Positions 33,116-44,100 of a stretch of 64,000 bases of DNA are shown here, piece after piece. Location of the stretch: NCBI GenBank assembly GCA_964017235.1, contig OZ024928.1:2232001-2296000 (forward strand), given 5' to 3'. How positions within the stretch are numbered: the first letter of the stretch is position 1; every line of letters begins with the position of its first letter. The position numbers and the translations under genes were made by a program. The notes under the pieces are model-generated. The model ran no database searches. It had not been told where the DNA came from and saw nothing but the letters and a program-made list of their open reading frames with translations. This DNA is from Sabellastarte sp. h YS-2021 (lineage: Eukaryota; Annelida; Polychaeta; Sabellida; Sabellidae).

Positions 33116-34394
33116 ATGCCACCTTTTAATGGTAGACAGCTTCAACAACTTAGGGCTTTTTTAGTTTTTATTCAGTTACATATAATGATGTATTTGCTAT
33201 TTCTACGTCGACCACAACAACCACCACCAGCACCTCCACCCCCACCACCACCAGCAGCCAGACAGAGACCTAGAAGAAGGCACAACATGTGGGTCAGGCC
33301 ATGGCTACTACAGAGAGAGGAGAGGGGGACCTACCACAACATTATGGCTGAACTGTATGCCACAGACATTCCAGGATTCACCAACTACATGAGGATGACC
33401 CCAGAATTCTTCGAAATGATAAAGACCAGCCTGGAACCACGTCTAGCCAGGCAGGCCACCAACTACAGAGCTCCAATCAGTGTTGGGGAGAAGTTAGCCC
33501 TCACCATCAGATATCTGGCCACTGGAGAGTCCTACACATCATTATCCTGTCAGTTTCTACCAGAGGTCTGCAGGGCCATCCAGGATGAGTTCACCAGAGA
33601 GTACCTCAGATGTCCTAGTACTCCATGATGAGTGGAAAGAACTGGAGAGGGAATTCAGGATTAGGTGGAATGTTCCACATGCCCTGGGAGCCCTTGATGG
33701 AAAGCATGTGGCCCTGAAGAAACCAAAGAACACCCTGTACCACAACTACAAGGGGTTCTTTTCCATTGTAATGTTGGCCCTGGTAGATGGATAGTATAAG
33801 TTCAGATGGGTGGATGCTGGTACAACTGGATCTTGCTCAGATGCCCAGATATTTAACGCCTGTCAGCTGAAGAGGAGGATTGAGGATGGCAGGATAGGCT
33901 TCCCTGACCCAGCTCCTATAACCCAGGGTGGTAGAGATGCCCCTTACTTCATTCTGGCAGATGATGCCTTTGCCTTGAAGACCTGGCTCATGAAACCCTA
34001 TGGCAGAAGGATGTTAACCAGAGAGGAAAGGATTGCCAACTACAGAATATTAAGGGGCAGGAGAGTTGTTGAAAATGCTTTTGGCATCCTGGTCTCAAGA
34101 TTCAGAGTGATGTTGACCACTATTGAACTCCCCCCAACAACAGTCAGGGAAGTGGTCTTTACCTGTGTGGTTCTGCACAACATACTGAGAAGCCAGTATC
34201 AAGGTCAACATGGTGGTCAAGAGCCTGGAGATGATGAAGATGATGATGTGCCTGGTGATTGTCGACTGATTGGTGGTGCTGCTGGTGGTGGTTCAGACAG
34301 AAACCCTGCTAGAGAAGCCAAAAGACAGAGGGATTACCTGAAGGACTACTTCAATAATGAGGGAGCAGTGGCCTGCCAAGATGGCAGAATATAA
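33116..34394 (+). pseudogene. Harbinger transposase (DDE), lightly broken
   Basis: The N-terminal part (33116-33628) has a proline-rich stretch, then WVRPWLLQREERGTYHNIMAEL, FTNYMRMTPEFFEMI and [19 protein letters not shown], the standard Harbinger order. About ten residues after SLSCQF seem lost. The frame then shifts near 33590 to [25 protein letters not shown] (first Asp, codon 33696-33698). One in-frame TAG occurs at 33792-33794. The last part (33810-34394) has FILADDAFAL (second Asp, about 33960) and RRVVENAFGIL (Glu, 34071-34073), so the whole DDE triad is readable. The C-terminus is acidic and Gly-rich. The transposase would cut at the terminal repeats with help from the Myb-like partner; this copy cannot. 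Confidence 0.9.
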
Positions 34395-35408
34395 CTCCTG
34401 CTGTAGTAACCAGTCCTTTTCAGGACTAATAACCAGTCCTTTTCAGGACTACCAAATATTCCAAAAACAATTAATCAGCTGTGCTTGTTCCAAATGTCAC
34501 AACCATTTCCTAACATAATTCACCCACCCAACAAACAGACAAAACCAATGCCCAACATAATTCACCCACCCAACAAACAGACAAAACCAATGCCCAACAT
34601 AATTCACCCACCCAACAAACAGACAAACCCAATGCCCAACATAAGTCACCCACCCAACAAACAGACAAACCCAATGCCTTATTACAGAAGTCACCCAACT
34701 AACAAACAGACAAACCCAGTGCTAAACATAATTCTCAAAAACAACACACAAACCCAAACATAACTTCCTAAATGGAATAAATATTGCATATATTTTGAAA
34801 GCTACATCCTAATTGTATTTACATTTGTTTTTTTGGGGGGAAAAATATTTGAAACAGAAATGTGTTCCTGGAAATCTTAAAATTAAAATCTTTTATTCCA
34901 CTTCACAAATATTTAGGAACTATAACCACCAAACTTGTTTTCTTTACAATGATGGGGGTTATGTTTGCAAAATAGTTTGTCAGTTCTTTCGTTTGGGTTC
35001 TGTTTGTTATTGGGTTTGTGTGTTTGTGGGTTGGTAAGTATGTGATAATTCCTTTTAATCTAGGGATGGTGTAACTGTTGGACTTTTTTACTAAAGATTT
35101 TAACCAATCCCATGGATTTTAAGTTAAAAATGGGCTGATTATTGGCCATATTGGGAGTTTATTTATTTTAATTTTTTTCTATGTGGCCTTTTTTGGTTAT
35201 GTGTGGTACCATGGGTTATTTGTTTCATGTTTGGGGTGGTGTAGGTGTTCGACTTTTTTTTCTTTTTCTTTGCAATAAGTATTTGTACTGAACTGTTATG
35301 TTTTGGGAGGGGAATTGAAATAACTTGCAGCTTGAATAATTGTTTTTGGAATATTTGGGTGGCCCTGAAAAGGGCCTGGCAGGTCAAGGACCCGCCCTGA
35401 CTGGATGG
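34395..35408. other. Intergenic region between the two convergent Harbinger genes
   Basis: Contains a direct repeat of CCAGTCCTTTTCAGGACTA (34410-34453), the 42-bp minisatellite described separately and AT-rich sequence. It should hold the 3' ends of both transcripts; no clear polyadenylation arrangement was established. Confidence 0.5.
34509..34720. repeat. 42-bp minisatellite, about five units
   Basis: Units start near 34509, 34551, 34593, 34635 and, more diverged, 34677. Each contains CCAACATAATTCACCC then ACCCAACAAACAGACAAA. Because 42 is a multiple of three, both strands stay open across the array and give spurious repeat peptides. Confidence 0.92.
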
Positions 35409-36626
35409 CTACTGAGGAGGCTGCTGCTGTTGAGGCGGTGCTGTAGTGGTGATAGTGAAGAGTAGCGGCTGCTGCTGCTGATGAGGCTGCTCAATGATCT
35501 GTGTAAATGTCAGATCTGGTAGCTGGCTTAGTATTCCGCTTAAGTTGTGTCCACTGCCCTCATCCTGTACTGTTAGAACTGATGTAGGGTTGCCAAAGCC
35601 AAGGGGGCTTGGTGTGTAGTAGACGTAACTGCTGCTAGCTGCTGCTTGTGTGGAAGTACACGCCTGTTGAGTGGTTGTTGGCAGTATGCCGACCCTCTGG
35701 GACTCTGTGGTAATAGTGGCTGATCTTCTGGCTAGTAGTTGACATCTACAGTTGCTCTTGATGCTTTCAATATCTCTAAAAATTCTGCCCTTAAGGTCCT
35801 CAAATTCCTCTTGGGTAATCTTTTCAGCCTCTGATGCCACGTAGTCAAAGAAGGGCTGCCTGTCTGACTTCTGCTGCAGGAAACCTGAGATCAATGTCCT
35901 CATCTGGTCAAAGTGCTTGAGTATCTTGGAGTCTGTTGAAACTGGTGTAGATGTGAACATAGGTTGACTCCTACTCTCCCTGAGGACACTGGACTCGAGG
36001 TGTTCTGTATCAGTAGTAGACCCACAAGATTCGTCCTGCTTGCTGGTATTTGGACTGGCCTCGAACCCTGATCTTCTGCTGGCCCCCTTTCATCTGATAT
36101 GGGCCTTAAGGAAACCCATCTGCTGGTAGACCCAGGACTGTCTCTTGGTCATCTCCCTTGGGGCTTGGCAATATTGTAGTTTTGACAGCTTGCCATAACG
36201 CGTTCGCTGAGATTTGAACCATCTTCTGACATCAAAGGGTTGGAGCTTCAGTTCTGCAGATATTTCTGCCCACAGAGCCTCCTTCTTCTGCCTGTCGTGG
36301 AAACATGCATGCTCCTTGTCTTAGAGCTCTGGATGCTCCTTCACAAACTCCACAATTGCAGTTTCTTGACTGTCAGTGAAAGTTGAACAGACCCTGGCTC
36401 TCTTGGCTGCCGAATGACTCTCTAAATCCTCCTCACACTTCTCTTCTTCCTCGCAAGCTTCCTCAGTAAGTTCCAATCGCTCCTCAGTCTTTTGTGTACC
36501 CTCCTCTGTACCCTCCTCTGCCCTTTCCTCAATCCTTTCCTCCACCTCTCCACTTTCCTTCTCCCTCTCCTCTTGCCTTTCATCCATCTTCTTATTTCCT
36601 CTCTTCCCTCCTTTCTCTTTCCTCAT
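35409..36626 (-). pseudogene. Myb/SANT-MADF-like DNA-binding protein of the Harbinger element
   Basis: Convergent with the transposase. I take the start at MRKEKGGKRG (36626); an upstream in-frame ATG exists but gives a hydrophobic, unlikely leader. A long Glu/Lys-rich acidic stretch is followed by a MADF/Myb-like domain (about 36110-36375): AIVEFVKEHPEL, stop, DKEHACFHDRQKKEALWAEI, QPFDVRRWFKSQRTRYGKL. A second part (35409-35960) has a FLQQKSDRQPFFDYVASEA helix and a Gln-rich C-terminus. Two in-frame stops break it: TAA where Tyr is expected after EHPEL, and TGA just after FLKAHIR. In this superfamily the partner protein helps transposase reach the nucleus and bind the ends. Confidence 0.82.
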
Positions 36627-37623
36627 AACTCCAGTCAATAGCAAAAAAATAAAATAAAAAAGTAAAATATGTCTCCTACCTGTAAAATTTTGATATTTAA
36701 AAAACTGAAAACCCCTACAAAACAGAGACACACGTCTCTCAGTAGCCAACCAGTCAGTAACAACGAGAATGTGTGTGTGGTCGCTTATATAGTCCCAGAC
36801 CCCCTCATTGCCTCATTTTAATTTCCGACGCGTGGAACACAGTCGGCTCTTAATCGGTTCTTAGTCCCAGGCCTCCTGGGGCATCCTCAGACCGTCGCAG
36901 ACTAAATTTGTGTTGTCCCAGGTGGCCTGAGGACGCCAGCTTGGATCGGTTAGGGTCTGCTTCTCTTAGTCGGGGCTTAGTCCCAGACCTTGATTTTTGG
37001 GTCGCAGGACACCTGGGACAGTCTGAGGCTTCCCGGGACTAATGAAACCGATTCCCTTTAACACGCATGAAACTTCAAAAATCTGTTATGAGTCGGGGAC
37101 TGGCAAACAGGCCTCCTGGGACTAAGCTACGGAGGCCTGGGACTAAGGGTCGCAGGCGGCCTGGGACAACATAGGACTGTGTAAATTTGGGTCTGAGGAG
37201 GCCTGAGGAAGCCTGGGACTGGACATTTTGTTGTCAGTGGGAAATGAGAATCGGTTTGAGTCGTGAAAAATATCAAACATGTTTGATTTCTCTCACGGCC
37301 ACAACCAACAACTACCGACCCTTACAGGACGTCTGGGACTAAGCAAATATTTGAAACTGACTCCCAAAAACTCTTAATCAGGGAGCTTAGTCGTGTGGTG
37401 GAACACCCACATTAAGAAATCTGTTATTAGTCCCAGGAGGCCTGAGGAAGCCTCAGACAAGTCTGAGACCCAGTCGGTAAATCGACAGGATCAGGGTTGA
37501 AAACCGATCACAAACTTATCTTAATTGCATCATAGTCGGAGAGTCATAATGAATTGCCTGAGGATGCCTGAGACTTCCTGAGGACGATCTGTGCTTGATC
37601 CCACACCTGGATCAAGATTACAT
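36627..37623. repeat. Right subterminal region of Harbinger with clustered motifs
   Basis: Many degenerate copies of GGCCTGAGGAAGCCTGGGAC, CTTAGTCCCAGG and CCTCCTGGGACTAAG occur between about 36840 and 37560 in both orientations, mirrored at 32800-33010 on the left. They may bind the transposase or its partner; this is inference. Confidence 0.65.
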
Positions 37624-37715
37624 TTTCCCGCCCATTTTTCAGATTTTTTTCACAGACTCTCAAGGACTAAGGGTCCCAGGACCAATCGGGGATTAATCCT
37701 TAGGTAGAACAGAGG
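37624..37715 (-). repeat. Right terminal inverted repeat of Harbinger element
   Basis: Inverted counterpart of 32677-32769 over its full length, with scattered mismatches. Confidence 0.85.
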
Positions 37716-37951
37716 CATTACATATGGCCTATCTTAATGTGAAAATAGAGATGAGAGATCAAGTCTCAAGGGAAAATTGCTTGTGTGAGTCTACCGGTGA
37801 ATCCTCTCTATCTTTTAGAGGGATTGAAACTTGGTGTTACAGGTGATCTTTATATATATTGCCATAATTTCAGTTCTATGCCTGATTTTTAAGCGTGAGC
37901 TCTAGCAAGACTCGCACTTTTAGAGATTTTTTTTATTTTTTTTTATCTTCC

Positions 37952-38056
37952 GGACTTCCACGAATTGTGGCCTGTGTTAGTACTTGGATGGGTGACTGCC
38001 TCAGTGCACTACTCATTTCTGTGATCGCTTTGCAGCTCGTGCTAGTAGACAAAACT
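37952..38056 (+). mobile_element. 5S rRNA-derived repeat (SINE3-like), internally deleted
   Basis: GAATTGTGGCCTG is joined directly to GTTAGTACTTGGATGGGTGAC, the C-box region of 5S rRNA; the A box and intermediate element are missing. The downstream tail CAGTGCACTACTCA...TTTGCAG...CTAGTAGAC is repeated in the next copy at 38099-38243. Confidence 0.8.
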
Positions 38057-38098
38057 TTTTTGGGCCTTGGTTTTTTGTTTTGTCTCTGGACTTTTGTG

Positions 38099-38243
38099 AG
38101 AATTAGTGTAGTGGGATGAGTACCCATCTCTTGACTGAAATTAAGCAGCATTGGGTAACGTTAGTACTTGGATGGGTGACCGTTTCAGTGCACTACTCAC
38201 GTCTCTGATGGCTTTGCAGATCGCACTAGTAGACCAAAACCCC
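38099..38243 (+). mobile_element. 5S rRNA-derived repeat (SINE3-like)
   Basis: CCCATCTCTTGACTGAAATTAAGCAG, then GTTAGTACTTGGATGGGTGACC, follow 5S rRNA from the middle to the C box, so the internal pol III promoter is largely kept (A box AAATTAAGCAGCATTGGG). The non-5S tail matches that of the previous copy, showing that this is a repeat and not a true 5S gene. Confidence 0.85.
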
Positions 38244-39114
38244 CTTCAGCCTTGTTTCACTCATATTCCAGTTTTCCTGCCTTCTTTAACAGGATTTGTT
38301 AAAGTAGTCCACATTTTCAAAACAAGTCAGATTTTAGATTGATTATTACATATAGAATTAGGATGTCTGACCTGTTTTAAAACTGGGGTACAAAAGAGCT
38401 CTTAAACAGGCAAGTGTGAACTCTACATAATAAAACTATAAGAGACCTAAACATATAGTTTTAGTTTATTTGCAAAAACAACTTTACTATTGCGGAAATC
38501 CAATGGAAGGGAATTTATCTTATGTCTGACTTTGTATAGTTCTGCTTTTTTATGGAAACTTTTGACATGACAAAACCAGTTATTCAAAGAGTTTGTGGTT
38601 TTAAACCTGGAAACATTACACACTTAACTTCTATAGACAAAAAGTAAAGAATAATTTGATTTTATTGTCATATTTTTATTCTCATAAACATAAAGATCAA
38701 CCTATTTCTAAATGGAGATTGGGGATATTTTCAATAATGCAAGGATAATTGTCATACCAAAATTGCATTCATCACCCTTAAGCATGAGAGCTTTTTAACA
38801 AAGACATAACTTCCATTTAAACCCATAAATAGGCAAAAACTTCCCCGTATCAAGGGTTAGTGCTGGGAAGGTACAGACAAAAGCTATTTCATCTATTGGT
38901 TACAGTTATATAAAAGAAAGTGTAAAAAGAAGGGAATCTCCTTTGAAACTTTAGATGTTTAATGGAAAAGGTAATTACACTAGACCAGATTAAATGTGAC
39001 TTATTTATGTGGCTGTCACAGTTCTCCGGTAACAGTTCTCTGATGTACCCTGATTTAAAATGGATCTGCAAAGTATACCTTCAAAAATCACATCATTGTG
39101 TCCTTATTAAACAT
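38244..39114. other. Non-coding stretch, nothing recognised
   Basis: No gene or repeat recognised. Confidence 0.4.
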
Positions 39115-39420
39115 CTGGGCTCAGTTTCACGAAACATCTTTTGGAAAGGCCATCTTAAATTTAAGTTTCACTTAGCCCCTTTAATATAGGTGTTCCTTGA
39201 AACTTAAGGAAAGAAAAATTATTAAACATCCCTTGAAGGGAATTTCCTTAAATTCAGTGGTGATTTTGCTTGCTTTTAAGTTACTTTCCTTGAAATTTCA
39301 AGTTCTTCAAGAGGGTGACATTATAAAACTGAGTTTCATTAAAGAAGGGAGAAATTTAGGAAAAATTTTAAATTTAAGGTGACCTTAATATTAAGGAGGC
39401 TTTGTGTAAATGAGCCCTAG
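39115..39420. mobile_element. Short MITE with imperfect terminal inverted repeats
   Basis: The left end CTGGGCTCAGTTTCACGAAA pairs with the right end TTTGTGTAAATGAGCCCTAG in inverted orientation. The inside holds many CTTAAATTTAAG-type blocks. It resembles in plan the MITE at 62129-62689 (GGCC/GGCTC-GATTTCACGAA ends). Confidence 0.6.
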
Positions 39421-39589
39421 TATGAAAAATCACACAGAATTGTTTAACCACATAAACAAACGAAAATGAATTTCTTTAACTGATAAATCATACAAAAATA
39501 AATAGAAAACATCCTTCATTAGACATATACACAAAAAAATATCATGAAGATTCAGAATATAATAATCGTGCTGCACACTCCTATAATAA

Positions 39590-40379
39590 AGTAGAACCTT
39601 GATTATCCGAATCTCCGGATTAACCGAACCGAAATTGTGTCTCCCTACATATAATGCACCGTTTACCATGAGCGATAATACAGGATTTAACACAGTCTCG
39701 AAAACTATTAATTCTAGTGCTTTATAAAACGTACCATTCACAGGAATGCCTAACTTCTTTAATCTTTATCACCATTGTTATAATAGGGGAGGGATTAATC
39801 CAATTACTCAACACCGCTACATAACTTCTTTCATAATGCGCTATTCAATGAAAGCATGTTCGATTGGGTTTGGCAATTTATAATCTCCCGAAGTAGGTTC
39901 ACAGACTGACAATGTGAAAAAGAAAAGATGTCAACAATACATTACCAACCAAACACACGCATCACTGAAGGCCTGTTTGCTTGGGGTTTTACAATAAATA
40001 ATCTCCCGGAGTTTTTCAGCTGACAAAATGGATAACAATGTTCATCTAAAATTAAAACTTCAACATGCATGTACCAAAGCGAACACGCCCAGCTCAAGTT
40101 CATGTAATGTTTTAAATAAAAATAATAATATCCACGGATATGGAGCAAATAAGTGACAATTGAAGGGTCACTTATATTATATGACGCAAATATATTAAAT
40201 TATTTTATCAATGACCACCAAAGTCTATGTTTATTGCATAAAAATGACAGTCCTTCAATTATCGCCCTTTTGGTAACCCATAGACCATGAATTTCGGCTT
40301 CCTTCATTTATCCGAACCCCTCGATTATCCGGCGGGATTGTATGTCTCCCATGGGGTTCGGATAATCGAGGTTCTACTG
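39590..40379. mobile_element. pogo/Tigger-like MITE (non-autonomous)
   Basis: The ends AAGTAGAACCTTGATTATCC and, inverted, CAGTAGAACCTCGATTATCC are the typical terminal repeats of pogo/Tigger-type Tc1-mariner elements. Both flanks show TA. An internal second GATTATCCG/CGGATTA pair lies near each end. No transposase frame is present. Confidence 0.78.
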
Positions 40380-40929
40380 TATTGTCATCTTTATTTTTTT
40401 TCTTTCATTTTTTTCTCTATATCATTCAGGAAGTTCTCCTATTATCCAACGCAATATTACTGTGTGTACAATTACTAAAGATTGTTACTCTTAAAACTTT
40501 CTCTTATTCTGATAATTACTCTAGGAATCTGATAAGAAAGTAAATGAACATTGTCCCAGAAAAGTATCAAGTGTCTATAATACAATATGTGCATGATAAT
40601 CCTTGTTTAAACCAGAATATAACTTTAGTTTAAACTGAATATTATAGGCGCTGTAGTTTGAATGGCAATTTATTTTACGCAAGTAAAATAGTGTTTTATG
40701 TATTATTAAATGCTGATTATGCTTTGAAAAAGGATTGTTATAGATATAATTATTTTAAACCTGCTTCAATGACTTCTATAAACTTTCATGCGCCAGTTTT
40801 TTTACCACTCTCTTCAGCTTAAAGACAGTTCATCTCTGAATGTATCGAATTGGATTGTATTGAATTGGTTTAATGCTAACAGCCCTCAATATGTTATATG
40901 TATAAGATCTTCAACTATACAGCACTAAT
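40380..40929. other. Non-coding stretch, nothing recognised
   Basis: No gene or repeat recognised. Confidence 0.4.
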
Positions 40930-41373
40930 AGGGTACAGACCTCCACCATTTTTACCTCTATTAAGGAGGTTATGTTTTCTCCTGGGTTTGTCTGTCCGTC
41001 TGTCTGTCCGTCTGTTTGTTTGTGAACAACATAACTCAAAAACTTATGGATGGATTTTGAAAAAAATTTCAGGATATGTCCGAAATGGTAAAAGGAAGAA
41101 GTGATTAGATTTTGGGAGTGATTCGGATCACTGTCTGGATCTTCTGGATCCGTGAAATTTAATCTTTTAAAGAAAGATAGCTCAAAACCTTATGGATGGA
41201 TTTGGATGAAATTTTCATTAAATGTCTGAAATGGGACAAGGAACAAAGCGTAAAAAATACAATATCAATGCTAATGGTAGGTTTTCAAAGCCCAGGAATT
41301 TTTTTATGGAGTAGACACAGCATTGGGGGACTGAGCTGACTTGGCGGAGGTCTGCGCTCTCTGAGTGCTCTTG
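40930..41373. mobile_element. MITE-like repeat with CAGACCTCC / GGAGGTCTG ends
   Basis: ACAGACCTCCACCA at the left is inverted as TTGGCGGAGGTCTG at the right, followed by CGCTCTCTGAGTGCTCTTG. The inside repeats ACTCAAAAACTTATGGATGGATTT and CTCAAAACCTTATGGATGGATTT (near 41035 and 41190). A truncated relative lies at 43958-44100. Confidence 0.6.
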
Positions 41374-42740
41374 TTTTTATTTTAACCCTCGTAATTGGAT
41401 GAAAATCATTTAAAATGGCACAGCTGAAATATCAGACAGACAGATGCATCCAAAAACATAGTCTTCTTGTAAGATGTAATTATTTTGCTTTCCTCCCTGG
41501 TAACCACTGCATCAGGTGACATTAAAATCACTCGACATTGCAATTTTCTTGCTTAATATTCAACTTGAGGTGTCCCTATGGAATTTATTACTTTTAACTT
41601 GTTGTAATCTTGTATAGTTAACCAATTTTGACTGAAACATATTTTAATATTATTTTGATCTCATTTTATGTAATAAGATTTACACAAGCGTACCAGACCA
41701 TGGCATGGACCTTTGAACTCTTAAGACTCTGATAACATTGGTGTACTTTAAAGATTGCTATACATTTTGCACATATAAACGAGATCAATGTTGATATAAA
41801 CTGTTGTTCAGAATATAATTGCATATATCTTAAGCATTGTTTACAACATTGAGCTTTGTACATATATTTTAGTAGTGGCTGTGTTTACATTTCAGTTATA
41901 TGAATTATTGTATTTAATAAACTATTACTGGTAACCAGTGACTTTTTGGGTGGGGACCGGAGCATGTAAGAGGGCATGATGGATTTGTGTACATTTGAGG
42001 CGGTATGGCAATTTTTTTGTTACTAAATGTTCAAAGTTTTGAGACAACTGTAATTCTTACAAGACTGATATAAAGGAAATTAAAAAATAATTATGCTGAA
42101 ATAATGTCAAAAATAGCAAAATGAGGTTGACTTCTGCTCAAGCATAAGTCATCTACATGACAACTCCTAATGGTAATGAACCAAGACCTGGATCGGGAAT
42201 GTGTGAATCTACCTTATAACTTAGTGGGTGTTGTCAACTGACACAGTTTAATGGACAATAATTTTCCTAGCATATTTCATCTAGTCATTTAGTTGATACT
42301 GGGGGCCATTTAGGTTGTGTGCAAAATTACCTCCCAAGGCCCTGGTGCAACAAGGTGAATAAACCTCTTTAATACATTATTCATGCTCTCTTGGATTCTC
42401 TATCTTCCTTTGTTTTAGTTCATTAGCTTCATTTTTGTTATGAGACCAGGTGCTTTTTAAACAATTGCCCTGATTTCACAAAAAAGCCTCCAGCTCAGAC
42501 AAATAATCAAAATGAGAAAGTATCTCACATAAATTTCCCAAACACTAATTCATACATTTGTGACCTCAAAACTGGACTTGGATAAAATATTTTTTTTATT
42601 ATTTATTTAACTATGTATTTATGCATATCATATATACAAACATATAGTGTTTCTTTGTTTATGTACAGAATATATCGTGTTAAATTTGTTAATTGGTTTA
42701 TGTACTAACTATGTAATAAGTCAAGCCAAATTCCTTGTAT
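41374..42740. other. Non-coding stretch with minor repeat scraps
   Basis: At about 41430-41475 CAGACAGACAGATGCATCCAAAAACATA resembles a block near 49550-49585, so a dispersed repeat family is likely. Nothing else recognised. Confidence 0.4.
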
Positions 42741-42747
42741 TGGTTAC

Positions 42748-42918
42748 ATTGTGACAGGAGGTTGGAAGGGCGAAAGAAGCCAGCACATACAGTTGGTCGA
42801 AGTTCTGTACTGTTAACGGCAGGCCTGTGGAAGACAACTGCCAAGTTTCACACTGATTCAAAATCTGATCTCAAAGGTGGGAGGTAAGAGTGTTACCACT
42901 TCGTCACTTTGGCCCTTG
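42748..42918 (-). mobile_element. tRNA-derived SINE (family 1), diverged
   Basis: In reverse complement: GGGCCAAAGTGACGAAGTGGTAAC (A box), CTTACCTCCCACCTTTGAG, a worn B box, then GTTGTCTTCCACAGG and CAGTACAGAACTT, matching the SINE at 7285-7515 along most of its length. Confidence 0.7.
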
Positions 42919-43101
42919 TGTAATATTGTAGTACATTTTTTGTTACTGGAAGAAAAATAATTTTCAAACTCATAAGATAATGTATAAATATTGTCGGTAG
43001 GTATAACACTTGGTCAATATATTAAAGTCAAAGTAATTTCATTTTGTACGTGCAGTCAATAATATGGCATCTACTTAAGGCTTACTAAAATGGTGTATCA
43101 A

Positions 43102-43615
43102 GTAAAATGTTAGAGAGACTTCAGCCAATACAAAATGTAGCAGGATGCACTGTGGTCAGAGCAGGTAGAAACTCCCATACTTTATCATTACTAAGATATC
43201 TCCATTGATTTCCCTGTGAAGCAGAGGATTGAATTTAAAGTTCTACTTGTTACATTCAAAGTAATCCATGGATTGACACGGCATTCCCCCTCCAATCTGG
43301 ATAAGAAACCAACCAGAGCACCTGGACATAATAAAAGCCTTTAGCTTGAAATAAAGGAAACTTCAAAGTAGGTTGACATATCCCATTCAACAGCCAGGGT
43401 CTTTGTGGGACAGGTCCTCAGCATTGCCATTTGTGGGAGTAGAACCCATAAACAGATGACAGCCTGTGACCAGATGCCACACCTGCTAGCACACTAGGCC
43501 ACTGAGGACCCTTTAGCTTGAAAACAAGTAAAACAGCAAACATGGGGACAACTCTCTTTTTGTTGTGACTCCACGGCTGTTTCACCAGCTGCCTGAACAC
43601 GTTAGAGCTGTTTTT
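43102..43615 (+). pseudogene. LINE (CR1/L2-like) RT C-terminal fragment, split by a SINE
   Basis: KMLERLQPIQNVAGCTVVRAGR, SLLRYLHWFPVKQRIEFKVLL and VTPRLFHQLPEHVRAVF are the RLQxxQNxAA, LHWLPVxxRIxFK and LWNxLPExVR blocks found at the C-terminus of CR1/L2-like ORF2. The last block is separated from the others by the SINE at 43352-43509. The rest of the LINE is absent. It is more diverged from LINES A-C than they are from each other. Confidence 0.75.
43352..43509 (-). mobile_element. tRNA-derived SINE (family 2) with target duplication
   Basis: In reverse complement it begins CTCAGTGGCCTAGTGTGCTAG (A box TGGCCTAGTG) and has GGGTTCTACTCCC as B box, then TGGCAATGCTGAGGACC and GACCCTGGCTGTTGAATGGGA. 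Duplications CCTTTAGCTTGAAA flank it (43338-43351 and 43510-43523). Its end block TTCAACAGCCAGGGTC is shared with a family 1 copy near 60107. Confidence 0.8.
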
Positions 43616-43957
43616 AGACTGTTGCTTATTTCAATAACATTGTTATTCAAAGTTACCATTGACAGATCAAGCTGGTAGAAATTACAGTCAACACAGAAGT
43701 GTCAAGCATGTTTTGAAGAAGTGTAATCTATAAGATTGTATATAACATAACATAACATTTTCTTATTTCCTCAAGTCAACAGTGACACTTCCTTGATTGG
43801 TGTCATTTTAAGCAGGTGCATTTGTGTTACTAGGCATCAGCTGTGTTTTATCCTTTTACTCCCACGCTTCTCTTCTAATTACTGTATTATGTAGAAAGAA
43901 AGGCAACCAATTAATTAAACTTATTTGCAGCAGGTTTTTGGAAATTATATAAAATGT

Positions 43958-44100
43958 CATTAAGTTTTGAGAGTGATGTGGATTATTGACTGGACACAAA
44001 GCAACTTAAAGATCCGGATGTTTTTCATTTATGTATTATTGAGCTTTAAAAAACAACCATTTTACATGCCTTGGCGGAGGCTTGCGCTCTTCCCCAGTGG
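43958..44100. repeat. Truncated copy of the CAGACCTCC MITE-like repeat
   Basis: GAGAGTGATGTGGATTATTGACTGGA...GATCCGGATG and CCTTGGCGGAGGCTTGCGCTCT match the interior and right end of the element at 40930-41373. Confidence 0.55.

Larger units (their letters stand above)
32677..37715. mobile_element. PIF/Harbinger DNA transposon, near full length (5.04 kb)
   Basis: Long terminal inverted repeats (32677-32769 and 37624-37715) enclose a plus-strand transposase and a convergent minus-strand Myb/MADF-like gene. This is the two-gene plan of Harbinger elements. Both genes carry a few disabling changes. Subterminal regions (32800-33010 and 36840-37560) are packed with CCTCCTGGGACTAAG-like motifs in both orientations. 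A 3-bp target duplication could not be confirmed at the ends. Confidence 0.88.

Noticed and set aside
34485-34763. Repeat protein encoded on the plus strand (and mirror frames on the minus strand)
   Set aside because: The open frames are a by-product of a 42-bp minisatellite unit divisible by three.
38099-38220. 5S rRNA gene
   Set aside because: Only part of 5S is present, it is diverged, and it shares a non-5S tail with the adjoining copy.
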